A DNA stretch of 64,000 bases. Source: Frankia sp. QA3 (lineage in GTDB: Bacteria > Actinomycetota > Actinomycetes > Frankiales > Frankiaceae). The stretch spans positions 4,815,243 through 4,879,242 of the forward strand of contig NZ_CM001489.1 of the NCBI RefSeq assembly GCF_000262465.1. Reading direction: 5' to 3'. A model generated the notes under the pieces. It was not told the DNA's origin, did not search any database, and worked only from the letters and a program-made list of their open reading frames with translations. The position numbers and the translations under genes were made by a program. Each line of letters opens with the position of its first letter. Position 1 is the first letter of the stretch. Positions 45,182 through 54,035 of this stretch are shown in pieces.

Positions 45182-45928
45182 TCAGTCGGTGGGCAGTTCC
45201 CGGGCGAACAGCGCCGTGACCTTCTCCCAGTGCCGCTGCTCGGCGGCGGCGTCGTGGCTGGGGTTGTCGGCGACGGCGAAGCCGTGGGCGGCGGTGTAGT
45301 GCTCCAGCTCGTAGCGGGTGCCGGCCTTGTCCAGCGCCGTGGTGAGCAGCTCCTGCTGCTCCGGCGTGCAGGACTGGTCGTTCGCCGCGACGCCGAAGTA
45401 GAGCGCCGCGCTGATGTCGTCCGCCCGCAGGTGCGGGCTGGTCGGCTCCTCCGTGGCGATGCCGCCGCCGTGGATGGATGCGGCGGCCGCGACCCGGTCC
45501 GGGATCGCGCCGGCCACGGTGAAGGACAGCAGCCCGCCCCGGCAGTAGCCGACGGTGGCGACCTTGTCGGCCCGCACGTCGGACCGCGCGGCCAGGACGT
45601 CGAGCAGCGCCGCGGTGTCCTGCACGACCAGCGCCGGGGCCGCCTTGCCCATCACGGCCATCAGCTCGGCGCGGAGATCGGGATCGGACCACACCTTGCC
45701 GACGTCGAACGAGATCTTGCCGGAGCGGTAGAAGTAGTTCACCACCGCCACCGCGTAGCCGCGCGTGGTGAGCTGGGCGGCCATGTCGTGCATGACCGGG
45801 CGGACGCCACCGGCGTCCGGGTAGAAGATCACGACCGGCGGCGTCGTGCCGCCGCCGTCGTCGGGGGTGTGCAGGTACACGTCCATCACACCGTCGGCCG
45901 TGCGTACATCTATTTCGGTGACGGGCAC
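45182..45928 (-). CDS. Dienelactone hydrolase family protein
   Basis: A 248-residue alpha/beta hydrolase. The nucleophile is Cys in VGYCRGG, as in dienelactone hydrolase, the acid is in VAANDQSCTPEQ and the base is the His of YTAAHGFAVAD. VVIFYPDAGGVRPVMHDMA is the oxyanion region. It cleaves lactone or ester bonds; the natural substrate is uncertain. GTG 45928 (MPVTEIDVRT) is chosen because GGGAGG sits 8 nt before it, although the frame is open much further upstream. Confidence 0.9.
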   Translation of the reverse strand: MPVTEIDVRTADGVMDVYLHTPDDGGGTTPPVVIFYPDAGGVRPVMHDMAAQLTTRGYAVAVVNYFYRSGKISFDVGKVWSDPDLRAELMAVMGKAAPALVVQDTAALLDVLAARSDVRADKVATVGYCRGGLLSFTVAGAIPDRVAAAASIHGGGIATEEPTSPHLRADDISAALYFGVAANDQSCTPEQQELLTTALDKAGTRYELEHYTAAHGFAVADNPSHDAAAEQRHWEKVTALFARELPTD

Positions 45929-46072
45929 TCGGTTCGCCTCCCGCTGGTACCGTCCCGGCCCCGTGCCGGGCGCAGCCATGCGGCAAGCAGCATCCTCCAT
46001 GTCGCGCCCGCGGCGGTACAGACCGCCTCCGCGGCTGCGGTGGGCGCCCGTAGCGCCACGCCAGGCGACCGA

Positions 46073-46220
46073 TTCGGCGCCGTCCGGAAGGCTCAGGCGG
46101 GACGCGCGGCGTCCGCGCCGGCAGGGTCGGCGGCGGCGGGATCCGTTTCGGCGCCGTCCGGAAGGCTCAGGCGGGACGCGCAGCGTCCGCGGCGGCAGGG
46201 TCGGCGGCGGCGGGATCCGT
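46073..46220. repeat. 74-bp tandem duplication
   Basis: The segment 46073-46146 is repeated at 46147-46220 with about two mismatches. The second copy encodes the last residues and the stop of the secreted protein on the minus strand. The first copy repeats that coding end downstream of it. Near-identity indicates a recent duplication. Confidence 0.93.
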
Positions 46221-46724
46221 CGCGTCCGCGGGCGGGCACTCCAGCCCGAAGTCGTCGAGCACGGCCGTCGGCGCGACGCCGCAGCCCACCTCGTAGGTGC
46301 CGAGCTGGACGAGCTTCCAGCCGCCGTCGGTACGGTGCAGCACGCCCTCCGCCCGGTCGAGGTCCGCAACCGTCGGGTGCAGCTCGGTGTATGCCCAGCT
46401 CGGGTCGCTGCTCGCGAGACGGGTGCCGGCGAGCTCGTAGTCCTTCGCCGGGACCTGCGCCGTGTACGGGCTGGTGCGCACCGCCTTGTCGATGGCGTCG
46501 GCATCGCGCGCGGAGGGGACGACGGTTTCGGCGGCGGCGTCGCGGACGGGCGCCACGACCACGCCGGTGCTCGCGGTGGCGGCCGTGGACCCGGTACAGG
46601 CGAAGGCAGTTCCCACCGTGACGACTCCCGCGGTGACCAGAGTGGCTGTGGGCAGTACCACCCGACGCGCCACGCGAGGGCGCACGCCGTGGCGGGCGGA
46701 CTGAGGACGACGGTGTCGAGCCAT
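46167..46724 (-). CDS. Secreted hypothetical protein
   Basis: A 185-residue protein starting MARHRRPQSARHGVRPRVARR with a basic n-region, then the hydrophobic VVLPTATLVTAGVVTVGTAFA, a typical Sec or lipoprotein-like signal with a Cys right after (FACTGS). The mature part (PYTAQVPAKDYELAGTRLAS, GVLHRTDGGWKLVQLGTYEVG) has two more Cys that could pair. The tail DPAAADPAAADAARPA lies in a 74-bp duplication. No family recognised. Confidence 0.7.
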   Translation of the reverse strand: MARHRRPQSARHGVRPRVARRVVLPTATLVTAGVVTVGTAFACTGSTAATASTGVVVAPVRDAAAETVVPSARDADAIDKAVRTSPYTAQVPAKDYELAGTRLASSDPSWAYTELHPTVADLDRAEGVLHRTDGGWKLVQLGTYEVGCGVAPTAVLDDFGLECPPADATDPAAADPAAADAARPA

Positions 46725-47235
46725 GCGGAGCACGTACCCAGTTTGCGCGGGTGAACCCCCCCTTGGGGTGCAGTTCCCTGGTCGTCCTCGCGACAGATCA
46801 CAGCGTGCTCCCCAGGGGTACCCGCTGTCACCTGGGTGACAGCCGTGTGACGTCGGCATCGTCACCGTGGGACGCCGCCGACGCCGTCGGTGACCACGCC
46901 GAAAGGGGTAGGGCGGCCGGGCTCCGCGGCCTGGCCCCGCCGCCACCGTCAGGCCCGCCACCGCCCGGACCCGCCGCCGCCGAGCCCGTCAGCGCCAGGC
47001 CTGTCGACATCGGTCGGAGCAGCGCTGTCGATACCGGTCAGGGCAACGCCGTCGATCCCCGGCCGGCGTCCACGCCGATGCCGCTGTCGTCCCGAGCCGA
47101 CGCGGCCCCCGCCAGCGATCGGGGCGCGCCGACGCTCCAGGGCAGCCGCGACCGTCCGGCGGCGTCGCCGCTCAGGTCCGCTTGGCCTAGGACGATCGGG
47201 GGATACGCGCGTACCTTGCGCACAGCCTCGGAGGG
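46725..47235. other. Non-coding region between membrane and secreted protein genes
   Basis: No supported gene in about 510 bp. It contains a 20-bp near-perfect palindrome at 46824-46843 and a second dyad GTGAC-N9-GTCAC at about 46847-46865, both upstream of the secreted-protein gene on the minus strand. Confidence 0.5.
46824..46843 (-). promoter_or_regulatory. Candidate operator palindrome upstream of secreted-protein gene
   Basis: GCTGTCACCTGGGTGACAGC has 9-bp perfect arms around a 2-bp centre, about 100 bp before the ATG at 46724. It looks like a dimeric regulator site. The regulator is not identified. Confidence 0.5.
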
Positions 47236-48243
47236 TTACTGACTGTCCCTGGCACGGAGGACCGCAACGCTGGCGGCCAGCAGCCAGACGGGGGCCAGCA
47301 GCCCGGCCGAGTACGGCAGGCCGACGCCGAGCGTCGCGCCGATCGATACCGTGGCGAGCACCACGCTCACAACGCCGAACCAGGTCGGCAGAACCCGGTG
47401 CGCGAAAACCAGCACGGCCGCGCAGGCGGCCGCGGCGATCACCCCCCACCAGGCCGCGTACTGCATCTGGCTGACGATCAGGCCCAGGACCTCGACGTCG
47501 GTGTTCGTGTAGAAACCGGCGTCGATGCCGCCCGGAGCACCGCCGGCGAGGGCATGCTTGAGCCCGAAGCCGAACAGCAGGCAGCCGACCGCCCCCGCGA
47601 ACGACAGCCGCATCGCCGGCACAGCGAGGCTGTCCGGGGCCCGCCGGGCGGCCAGCCGGGTGAACCCGGCCGCGAAGACGAGCAGGGCCAGCACACTGAC
47701 GAAGCCGACGGAGGCGCCGATCATGATGGTCCGACGGTGCTCGCCGGCCTCAGCGACCAGGACAGCGCTGCCCGCCCGGGTCGCCTCCTCGCTCGGGTCC
47801 CAGCCCAGGACCACTGAGCCGAGCGCGCCGAGGACCGCCGCCGCCACCCCCGCCAGCGGCCAGCGGGCGCGGTGGCTGCCGTGGGCCCGCCGGCCACGCC
47901 TGTCCCGCCCATCAGGCCCGTCCCACCCGTCCCGACCATCCCACCCGTCAGGCCTGTCCCACCCGTCCCGACCGTCAGGCCCGTCCCGACCGTCAGGCCG
48001 GTCACGCTGCGGGCCGGCCGCGTCGAGATCGCCACGGACCGCGAGCCTCTCGCCGACCGGGTCTCCACCCCCGTTCGCGAACCGCTCGCGTCCCGCGAAC
48101 CGTGCACCGCTCGCGACCGGACTCGACTGGGTCTCCCGGCGCGCGGGATCCCCGGCACCGCCCCGCAGGCCGGAGCCGCCGGCATACCAGGCACCGGCGG
48201 CCGGCCCCTCGCCGAACCGGCCGGACGTGGTGAGCTCTTCCAT
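47236..48243 (-). CDS. Integral membrane protein with Asp/Gly/Arg repeat N-terminus
   Basis: A 335-residue protein. The cytoplasmic N-terminal 125 residues are hydrophilic, with a repeat of DGRDG/DGWDG type, followed by about six membrane helices (LAGVAAAVLGALGSVVLG, TIMIGASVGFVSVLALLVF, AGAVGCLLFGFGLKHAL, VIAAAACAAVLVFAHRVL). It resembles DUF4386-like membrane proteins only in architecture. GAGGA lies 6 nt before the ATG at 48243, and the stop is TAA. It is divergent to the ABC transporter operon. Confidence 0.78.
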   Translation of the reverse strand: MEELTTSGRFGEGPAAGAWYAGGSGLRGGAGDPARRETQSSPVASGARFAGRERFANGGGDPVGERLAVRGDLDAAGPQRDRPDGRDGPDGRDGWDRPDGWDGRDGWDGPDGRDRRGRRAHGSHRARWPLAGVAAAVLGALGSVVLGWDPSEEATRAGSAVLVAEAGEHRRTIMIGASVGFVSVLALLVFAAGFTRLAARRAPDSLAVPAMRLSFAGAVGCLLFGFGLKHALAGGAPGGIDAGFYTNTDVEVLGLIVSQMQYAAWWGVIAAAACAAVLVFAHRVLPTWFGVVSVVLATVSIGATLGVGLPYSAGLLAPVWLLAASVAVLRARDSQ

Positions 48244-48421
48244 GGTGATGTCCTCATTCGTCGCGCTGATGGCCCCCGACTGGCGGCATCGGTAACGATG
48301 CGGCCCGAGACGTCCGATCGGCGACGGTGGCAACCTGCGCCTCCGAGGGGAGGCCACCACCACGACCGGACGCCTGGTAGCCGGGTGGGCGGGACCAGAG
48401 GATCGGAATGGAATCGCGACT

Positions 48422-49246
48422 ATGACGGACGCCGACCTGCCGGCGGCCACGGATCAGCAGGACGTGGTGATCCGCCTCGTTGCCGGGCACCGCGTCTTCG
48501 ACGCCGAGCGAGCCGCCGTGCACGCGCTGCGCGGGGCGAGCCTCGCGGTGCGCCGCGGGGAGTTCGTCGCCGTGATGGGCCCGTCCGGAAGCGGCAAGTC
48601 CACCCTGCTCAACGTCATCGCCGGACTGGAACGGCTCGACGACGGCGCGGTGACGCTGGCCGGCGCGTCGCTGTCCGAGCTGTCGGAAGCGGCGCTCGCC
48701 CGCCTGCGCCGCCGGCACGTCGGCATGGTCTTCCAGTTCTTCCACCTGCTCGACGCCATGACCGTGACCGAGAACGTGCTGCTGGCGGCCCGGCTGTCGG
48801 GACTGCCGCGGCGGGCGGCGACCCGGCGGGCCCACGACCTGCTCGACGTGCTGGGGCTGCTGGAACGGGCCGAGGCGATGCCCGCCATGCTCTCCGGCGG
48901 CGAACGCCAACGCCTCGCGATCGCCCGCGCCCTCGCGAACGAGCCGACGGTGCTGCTCGCCGACGAGCCGACGGGCGCGCTGGACTCGGCCGGAGCCGCG
49001 GAGATCCTCGAGCTGTTCCGCCGGTTGCATGCCCGTGGCCAGACGATCCTGCTGGTCACCCACGATCGGCAGGTCGCCGCCGGCGCGCAGCGGATCGTCC
49101 TGCTCCGCGACGGCCAGCTCGACGGGCAGGCCCCCGGCTCGCCGTCTGGCTCAGCACTGCATGCCGGCCTCGGCGACGGCCGGCTCGACAGGCTCGCATC
49201 CCCCGGCACCGGCACCGCGGCGGCCCGTCCGGCCCGGCCCGCGTGA
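48422..49246 (+). CDS. ABC transporter ATP-binding protein (LolD/MacB type)
   Basis: A 274-residue ATPase: Walker A MGPSGSGKSTLLNVIAG, the LolD-type VGMVFQFFHLLDAMTVTEN, signature MLSGGERQRLAIARAL, Walker B VLLADEPTGALD, and switch His in LLVTHD. A 40-residue low-complexity tail follows. The first 20 residues are variable. It pairs with the FtsX-type permease two genes downstream, separated by a sensor kinase, so this is an operon of ATPase-kinase-permease. Its stop overlaps the kinase start (GTGA). Confidence 0.92.
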   Translation: MTDADLPAATDQQDVVIRLVAGHRVFDAERAAVHALRGASLAVRRGEFVAVMGPSGSGKSTLLNVIAGLERLDDGAVTLAGASLSELSEAALARLRRRHVGMVFQFFHLLDAMTVTENVLLAARLSGLPRRAATRRAHDLLDVLGLLERAEAMPAMLSGGERQRLAIARALANEPTVLLADEPTGALDSAGAAEILELFRRLHARGQTILLVTHDRQVAAGAQRIVLLRDGQLDGQAPGSPSGSALHAGLGDGRLDRLASPGTGTAAARPARPA

Positions 49247-50886
49247 GCGGCCGATCGTTGGGGCGAGCACTCCACGTCGGCGGATCACCGGGCAACGCGG
49301 GACCGCTGCTCGCCGCGGGACTGCTCACCGGCGCGGCGATCGCCCTGGTGTGGGTGGCCGCGCGGGTGCTCGGCCAGGCCACGCCGTCCTGGCCAGCCCT
49401 GCTGGCCGGGGAGGCCGCGGTGATCCTCGCCGCGCTCGCCGCGGGCGCGGCCGCGCGCACGCGGCGGCAGGCCGAGCGGGTCCTGCTGACCGCGGCTGAC
49501 GTCACCTGCGTCGCCGGGCTCGCGGTCCTCGCGCTGGCAATCGCCGTACTGCTGCTCGGGCACCTGCCGCGCTCGGAGCAGACGCGGATGGTCGGCCCGC
49601 TGTTCGCCGGTGCCGGGTTGGCGGTGGCCGGTGCCGGCCCGACGCGCCGCGCGGTGCGGGCGGCGGTGCGGCACGCGCTGCGCGGCCCCCGGCACGCGGC
49701 GGACGACGTGCTGCGGATGTTCGGTGAGCAGACGAGCCGCGGCGTGGACCTCCACGAGGCACTGGCCGGCCTCGCCGATGCCCTGCGGCGCCAGCTCTCA
49801 CTGCGCCGGCTGGAGATCTGGACGGGGACCGGCGGCCGGCTGACCGCGGCGTTCGGCGTCCACCCGCCGTCGCCGACGGCGATGACGCTCGCCGACGCCG
49901 AGGTCCTCGCGCTCTCCCGGACCCGGGTGGCCGGGCCGGGCTGGCTGGCGCTGTGGATACCCCGGCTGCTCGGCGAGCCGGCCGGCGGGGCCGGTCCTGC
50001 CGGCGGTGCGCTCGAGCCCGGTGACGTCCCGCTGCGGCTGGTGCCGGTCCGGGCCGGCGGGGCGCTGCTCGGCCTGCTCGTCGCCGAACGGCCCGCGAGT
50101 GCCGGCGGGTTCACGGAGGCCGAGGACCGCCTGTTCGCCGAGCTCGGCACCCGGTTGGGTACCGTCCTGCACAACCGCGAGCTCGACGCGAACCTACGCG
50201 ACGCCCTCGAGGACCTGCACCGGGCCAACGACGAGCTACGCCTGTCCCGGGCCCGGCTGGTCGCCGCCGCCGACGCCGAGCGCCGCCGGATCGAACGGGA
50301 CCTGCACGACGGGGCGCAGCAGCATCTGGTCTCCCTCGCCGTCGGCGTCCGGCTGGTCCGCGACCTGGTCACCGAGGACATCACCGCCGCCACGGAGCTG
50401 CTCGCCACCCTGGGCGACCAGATCACCGAGACCATCGGCGAGGTCCGCGACCTCGCCCACGGCATCTACCCGCCGCTGCTGCGCTCCGTGGGCCTCGTCG
50501 AGGCCCTGCGCGCCGCCGGGCAACGCTCGCCGCTCGGCGTCACCGTGCGCGCCGCCGGGGTCGGCCGGTACCGGCCGGAGATCGAGGCGGCCGTCTACTT
50601 CTGCTGCCTGGAGGCGTTGCAGAACGCGGCCAAGCACGCCCCGGGAGCCACGTCCGACCGCGGGGTCGAGGTGGTCGTGGCCCTCGCCGAGCGCGGGGAC
50701 ACGCTGGAGTTCACGGTCGCCGACGACGGGGTCGGCATGGAGCCCGCCGCGATGCGTCCGGGTCACGGCGTGACGAACATGCGCGACCGCATCGGCGCGA
50801 TCGGCGGCTCGGTGCGGTGGGCGAGCTCGACCGGCGCCGGCATGGCCGTGCACGGGATCGTGCCCCTCGGCGCCGAGGTGAGCTGA
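49243..50886 (+). CDS. Membrane sensor histidine kinase (HisKA_3 type) with GAF-like domain
   Basis: A 547-residue kinase. About four hydrophobic helices occupy the first 130 residues, followed by a GAF-like domain (LRRLEIWTGTGGRLTAAFGV ... RLVPVRAGGALLGLLVAERP). A helix precedes the HisKA_3 motif ERRRIERDLHDGAQQHLVSL with its phospho-His. The ATPase domain has EALQNAAKHAPG and VADDGVGMEP. GTG 49243 overlaps the ABC ATPase stop. Its probable partners are the two response regulators encoded on the opposite strand at 53.6-54.8 kb. Confidence 0.9.
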   Translation: MSGRSLGRALHVGGSPGNAGPLLAAGLLTGAAIALVWVAARVLGQATPSWPALLAGEAAVILAALAAGAAARTRRQAERVLLTAADVTCVAGLAVLALAIAVLLLGHLPRSEQTRMVGPLFAGAGLAVAGAGPTRRAVRAAVRHALRGPRHAADDVLRMFGEQTSRGVDLHEALAGLADALRRQLSLRRLEIWTGTGGRLTAAFGVHPPSPTAMTLADAEVLALSRTRVAGPGWLALWIPRLLGEPAGGAGPAGGALEPGDVPLRLVPVRAGGALLGLLVAERPASAGGFTEAEDRLFAELGTRLGTVLHNRELDANLRDALEDLHRANDELRLSRARLVAAADAERRRIERDLHDGAQQHLVSLAVGVRLVRDLVTEDITAATELLATLGDQITETIGEVRDLAHGIYPPLLRSVGLVEALRAAGQRSPLGVTVRAAGVGRYRPEIEAAVYFCCLEALQNAAKHAPGATSDRGVEVVVALAERGDTLEFTVADDGVGMEPAAMRPGHGVTNMRDRIGAIGGSVRWASSTGAGMAVHGIVPLGAEVS

Positions 50887-53553
50887 ATGGCATCCTCGAT
50901 GGGCGCCGCTGGAATGGGCGCCGCTGGAATGGGCGCCGATGGGATGGGCGCGGTGGGGATGGTCGCCCGCGCCGAGCTGCGCCGCCGCCTGCCCGCGCTG
51001 ATCGCGCTGGGTCTGCTCACCGGGATCGTCGCCGGTCTGGTGGGCGGCACCGCCGGGCTGCTGCGGCGCACCGCGACGGTGCACGACCGGCTGGAGCGGG
51101 CCTCCCGGCTGGCGGACCTGCAGGTTTCGTTCGCTCCGGACCCGGCGCTCGCCCGCCGCGTCGTCGCCGCCGTCCCCGGGGTCGCCGCGGCGTCGACGCT
51201 GCGGGCGATGGTCGCCCGGGTGGAGAACCGGCCGGGCGTGGTCTATCTCGGCATGATCGCCCCGGAGCCGGGTGGGGCGACCCAGCTGTCGACCCCGGTG
51301 GTCGTCCGCGGGCGACCGGCCAGCCCCGCCGCGCCCGACGAGGCCGTACTCGACGAGCGCACCGCGACGTCCCTCGGCGTGGCGCCCGGCGACCGGCTGA
51401 CGTTGCGCCTGCTCACCCGGCATGACTACCTCCACTTCGACACCGGCCTCGGAACGCCGGGCGGAGCGCTCGTCACCGTCACCGTGACGGGCCTTACCCG
51501 GATCGCGGGGGTGGCCGCCGGGCAGACCCCGCTGTCGCTGTCCCCCGCGGCGGCCGCGCACCTCGACCCGGTCGGCCTCAGCGTCCTGCTCCGGCTACGC
51601 CCGCCCGGCCCGCCCGGGGCGGTGGGGGCGGCGGTGAACCGGGCGCTGGACGCCGTGGCCGCGACGGTGCCACCGGAGCCGGACGCCGACGAGTTCCCGC
51701 CGCTCATCGTCACCCGCCCCGCCGCGGAGCCCGACACCAGCGCGGCCGCCGCGCGCCGCGTCCTCGTCACCGGGCTGACGGTCTTCGGGCTGGTCGTCGG
51801 GCTCGCGGGACTCGTCACGACCGCGCAGGTGTTCGCCCGCCATCACGCGGCCACGGCGCACGCCCAGCGGATCGAGGCGGTGCTCGGGCTGTCGCCGGCG
51901 GGTCGGGTCGGCGCCCGCGTGCTCGCCGCCGGCCCCGCCGCACTGCTCGCCGGGCTGGTCGGGACGGCCGGGCCGGTCCTCGCCGGGTTCCTGGGGCCGC
52001 TGGGCACGCTGGCCGCCCTGGAGCCGCACCCCGGCTACGCCGCGAACGTCACCATCACAGTGATCACCGGACTCGGGGCGGCGGTGGCCGTGCTGGTGCT
52101 GACCGCGACGACCGCCGCCCGGGCCGGGCGCCGCCGGACCGACGAGGCCCACGCGGGTCGGGTGAAGGCCGGCTCCGTCGCGGGCCCGCTGCTCGCGCTC
52201 GCCCGGCGCGGCCCGGCCTGGCTGTGGGTCGGCACGGCCTTCGCGCTGGGGCGCGGCCAGGGCGGTACCCGCGGCGCGCGGCGTCCCGCCCTCGCCGCCG
52301 CGGCGGTGGCGGTGACCGGGGTCGTCGCCGCGGCGACGATCGCGAGCTGCATCGACCGGCTGGTCTCCAGCCCGCACCGCTACGGTTGGCGGGGCGCCGA
52401 CCTGCAGATCGTCGACGCCCGTCCCGACGTCGAGGCGAGTCTGCGCGCCGACCCGCGCATCGCCGAGGTCCGTACGCTCGCCCAGTCGACCGTCCTGACC
52501 GGCCAGGACTGCGCCGGCGGGGCCGACACCAGCCAGGAGCATGCCAACCAGGACGCCGCCAGTTCGGAGGACGCCAGCCAGGAGCACGCCAACCGGAACA
52601 CAGCCGGTCGGGGGGACGCCGGCGGAGGCGACGGCAACCCGGGCTACGGCACCCGCGCAGATGTCGCCCAGGACAGCGCGGGTCAGCAGGACCCGAGCCG
52701 CCAGGACCCGAGTCGGCACGGCGCCTGCCGCGAGATCGTCGCGTACGGCTTCGTCGGGGACGTCGGGCCGCGCGCCGGGACCGGCATCGGCTGGACGTTG
52801 TTCAGCGGGCATGAACCCCGGACCGCCCGGGAGGTCGTGCTCGGCCCCAGGATCGCCGGCGAACTCGCCCTGGTCCTCGGTGACGCGCTCGACGTCGCGA
52901 CCGTGGACGGCCACCGGCAGCGGTTCACGGTCGTCGGCACGGGCATCGGCCCGGTCTTCGGCAACGAACAGCTCGGCGCCAGCCTGCTGCTGCATCCGGC
53001 GGCGCTGACCACCGTCGCCCAGACCAGCCCCTGGCGCAACGCCCTGCTGCGCACCGCCCCCGGCGTCGCGCCCCGGACCGTGGCGGACACGTTGGGCGCC
53101 GACCTGGAGCTCGCCCTGCGCACGCCGCCGGGTGAGGTGACGAACCTCGGCGGGATCGGCCGACTCCCGCTGCTGCTGGAGGCCGCGCTGGCGCTGCTCG
53201 CGCTGGCCGCCGTCGCGCACGCCGTCCTGGAGACCGGCCGCCACCGCCGCGGCGAGCTCGCCGTGCTGCAGGCCCTCGGCTTCACCGCCGCCCAGACCGC
53301 CGCCGTCACCCTGACGATGTCCTGCGTGCTGGCGTCGCTGGCGGTGCTGATCGGCATCCCGGCGGGGTTCGGCCTCGGCCGGCTGGCCTGGTGGGAGATC
53401 GCCACCGCGACCGGCGTCGCCCCCGACCCCGCGGTTCCCGCGTGGACCCTGGCCCTGCTGCTCCCGGCCGCCCTCGCCGCCGGCACGCTCCTCGCCGTCA
53501 TCCCGGCCCGCCGCGCCGCCCGCGCCGCCACCTCCAGCCGCCGCGACGATTGA
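50887..53553 (+). CDS. FtsX-like ABC transporter permease
   Basis: An 888-residue permease with an N-terminal helix (LIALGLLTGIVAGLVGG) and a periplasmic-type region. A first FtsX unit of helices follows (LVTGLTVFGLVVGLAGLVTTA, VGTAGPVLAGFL). Then come a long extracellular insertion rich in Gln/Asp/Ala (DTSQEHANQDAAS repeats) and a second FtsX unit near the end (LEAALALLALAAVAHAVLE, MSCVLASLAVLIGIPAGFG). The ATG at 50887 directly follows the kinase stop. The first 24 residues (MGAAG repeats from a 15-bp minisatellite) may not be translated; ATG 50959 is an alternative. It would act in lipoprotein or peptide export. Confidence 0.88.
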   Translation: MASSMGAAGMGAAGMGADGMGAVGMVARAELRRRLPALIALGLLTGIVAGLVGGTAGLLRRTATVHDRLERASRLADLQVSFAPDPALARRVVAAVPGVAAASTLRAMVARVENRPGVVYLGMIAPEPGGATQLSTPVVVRGRPASPAAPDEAVLDERTATSLGVAPGDRLTLRLLTRHDYLHFDTGLGTPGGALVTVTVTGLTRIAGVAAGQTPLSLSPAAAAHLDPVGLSVLLRLRPPGPPGAVGAAVNRALDAVAATVPPEPDADEFPPLIVTRPAAEPDTSAAAARRVLVTGLTVFGLVVGLAGLVTTAQVFARHHAATAHAQRIEAVLGLSPAGRVGARVLAAGPAALLAGLVGTAGPVLAGFLGPLGTLAALEPHPGYAANVTITVITGLGAAVAVLVLTATTAARAGRRRTDEAHAGRVKAGSVAGPLLALARRGPAWLWVGTAFALGRGQGGTRGARRPALAAAAVAVTGVVAAATIASCIDRLVSSPHRYGWRGADLQIVDARPDVEASLRADPRIAEVRTLAQSTVLTGQDCAGGADTSQEHANQDAASSEDASQEHANRNTAGRGDAGGGDGNPGYGTRADVAQDSAGQQDPSRQDPSRHGACREIVAYGFVGDVGPRAGTGIGWTLFSGHEPRTAREVVLGPRIAGELALVLGDALDVATVDGHRQRFTVVGTGIGPVFGNEQLGASLLLHPAALTTVAQTSPWRNALLRTAPGVAPRTVADTLGADLELALRTPPGEVTNLGGIGRLPLLLEAALALLALAAVAHAVLETGRHRRGELAVLQALGFTAAQTAAVTLTMSCVLASLAVLIGIPAGFGLGRLAWWEIATATGVAPDPAVPAWTLALLLPAALAAGTLLAVIPARRAARAATSSRRDD

Positions 53554-53579
53554 CCTCGCGGCTTCGGGTGCCCCCTCGG

Positions 53580-53987
53580 CTACACGCTGGCGGCGGGGTC
53601 GCGCCAGTGGCGCCAGAGTTCCCGGAGAACGTCGGCCGCGAGGTCGGCCTTGTGGAGGTAGGGCAGGCCGCTGGCGGTGACGTTGGCCGGCAGGTCCGCG
53701 CGGTCGTAGGTGGAGCAGAGCACAACGAGGGTGGCCGGTCTGGACGTCCGGATGAGCGTGCCGGCGGCGACGCCGTCCAGCCCCGGCAGGTTGACGTCCA
53801 TCAACACGAGATCCGGACCGAGCACCTGCGCCGCGGCGACCCCCTCCTCGCCGGAGGCCGCCTCACCCGCGAGGACGAAGCCGGGCGCCCGGCGCAGCAC
53901 CGCACGCATCGCGAGCCGAAACGGTCGCTGGTCATCCACGACCAGCACGCAGACGTCGGGCACACGTACATCGGGCACCTGGGACAC
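53580..53987 (-). CDS. Stand-alone receiver-domain response regulator
   Basis: A 135-residue protein that is a receiver domain only: acidic pair in CVLVVDDQRP, phospho-Asp64 in LVLMDVNLPG, Thr/Ser in LCSTYD and Lys in YLHKADL. There is no DNA-binding output domain. GTG 53987 follows GGGAAG 9 nt earlier; a GTG at 54011 is also possible. It ends 26 bp from the permease stop, convergent, and sits downstream of the NarL-type regulator. It may act as a phosphate sink or protein-interacting switch for the nearby kinase. Confidence 0.85.
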   Translation of the reverse strand: MSQVPDVRVPDVCVLVVDDQRPFRLAMRAVLRRAPGFVLAGEAASGEEGVAAAQVLGPDLVLMDVNLPGLDGVAAGTLIRTSRPATLVVLCSTYDRADLPANVTASGLPYLHKADLAADVLRELWRHWRDPAASV

Positions 53988-54035
53988 TCGTCGAGTCTTC
54001 CCGCCGCGCACGGACGGGACCAGGGTGCGACCACG

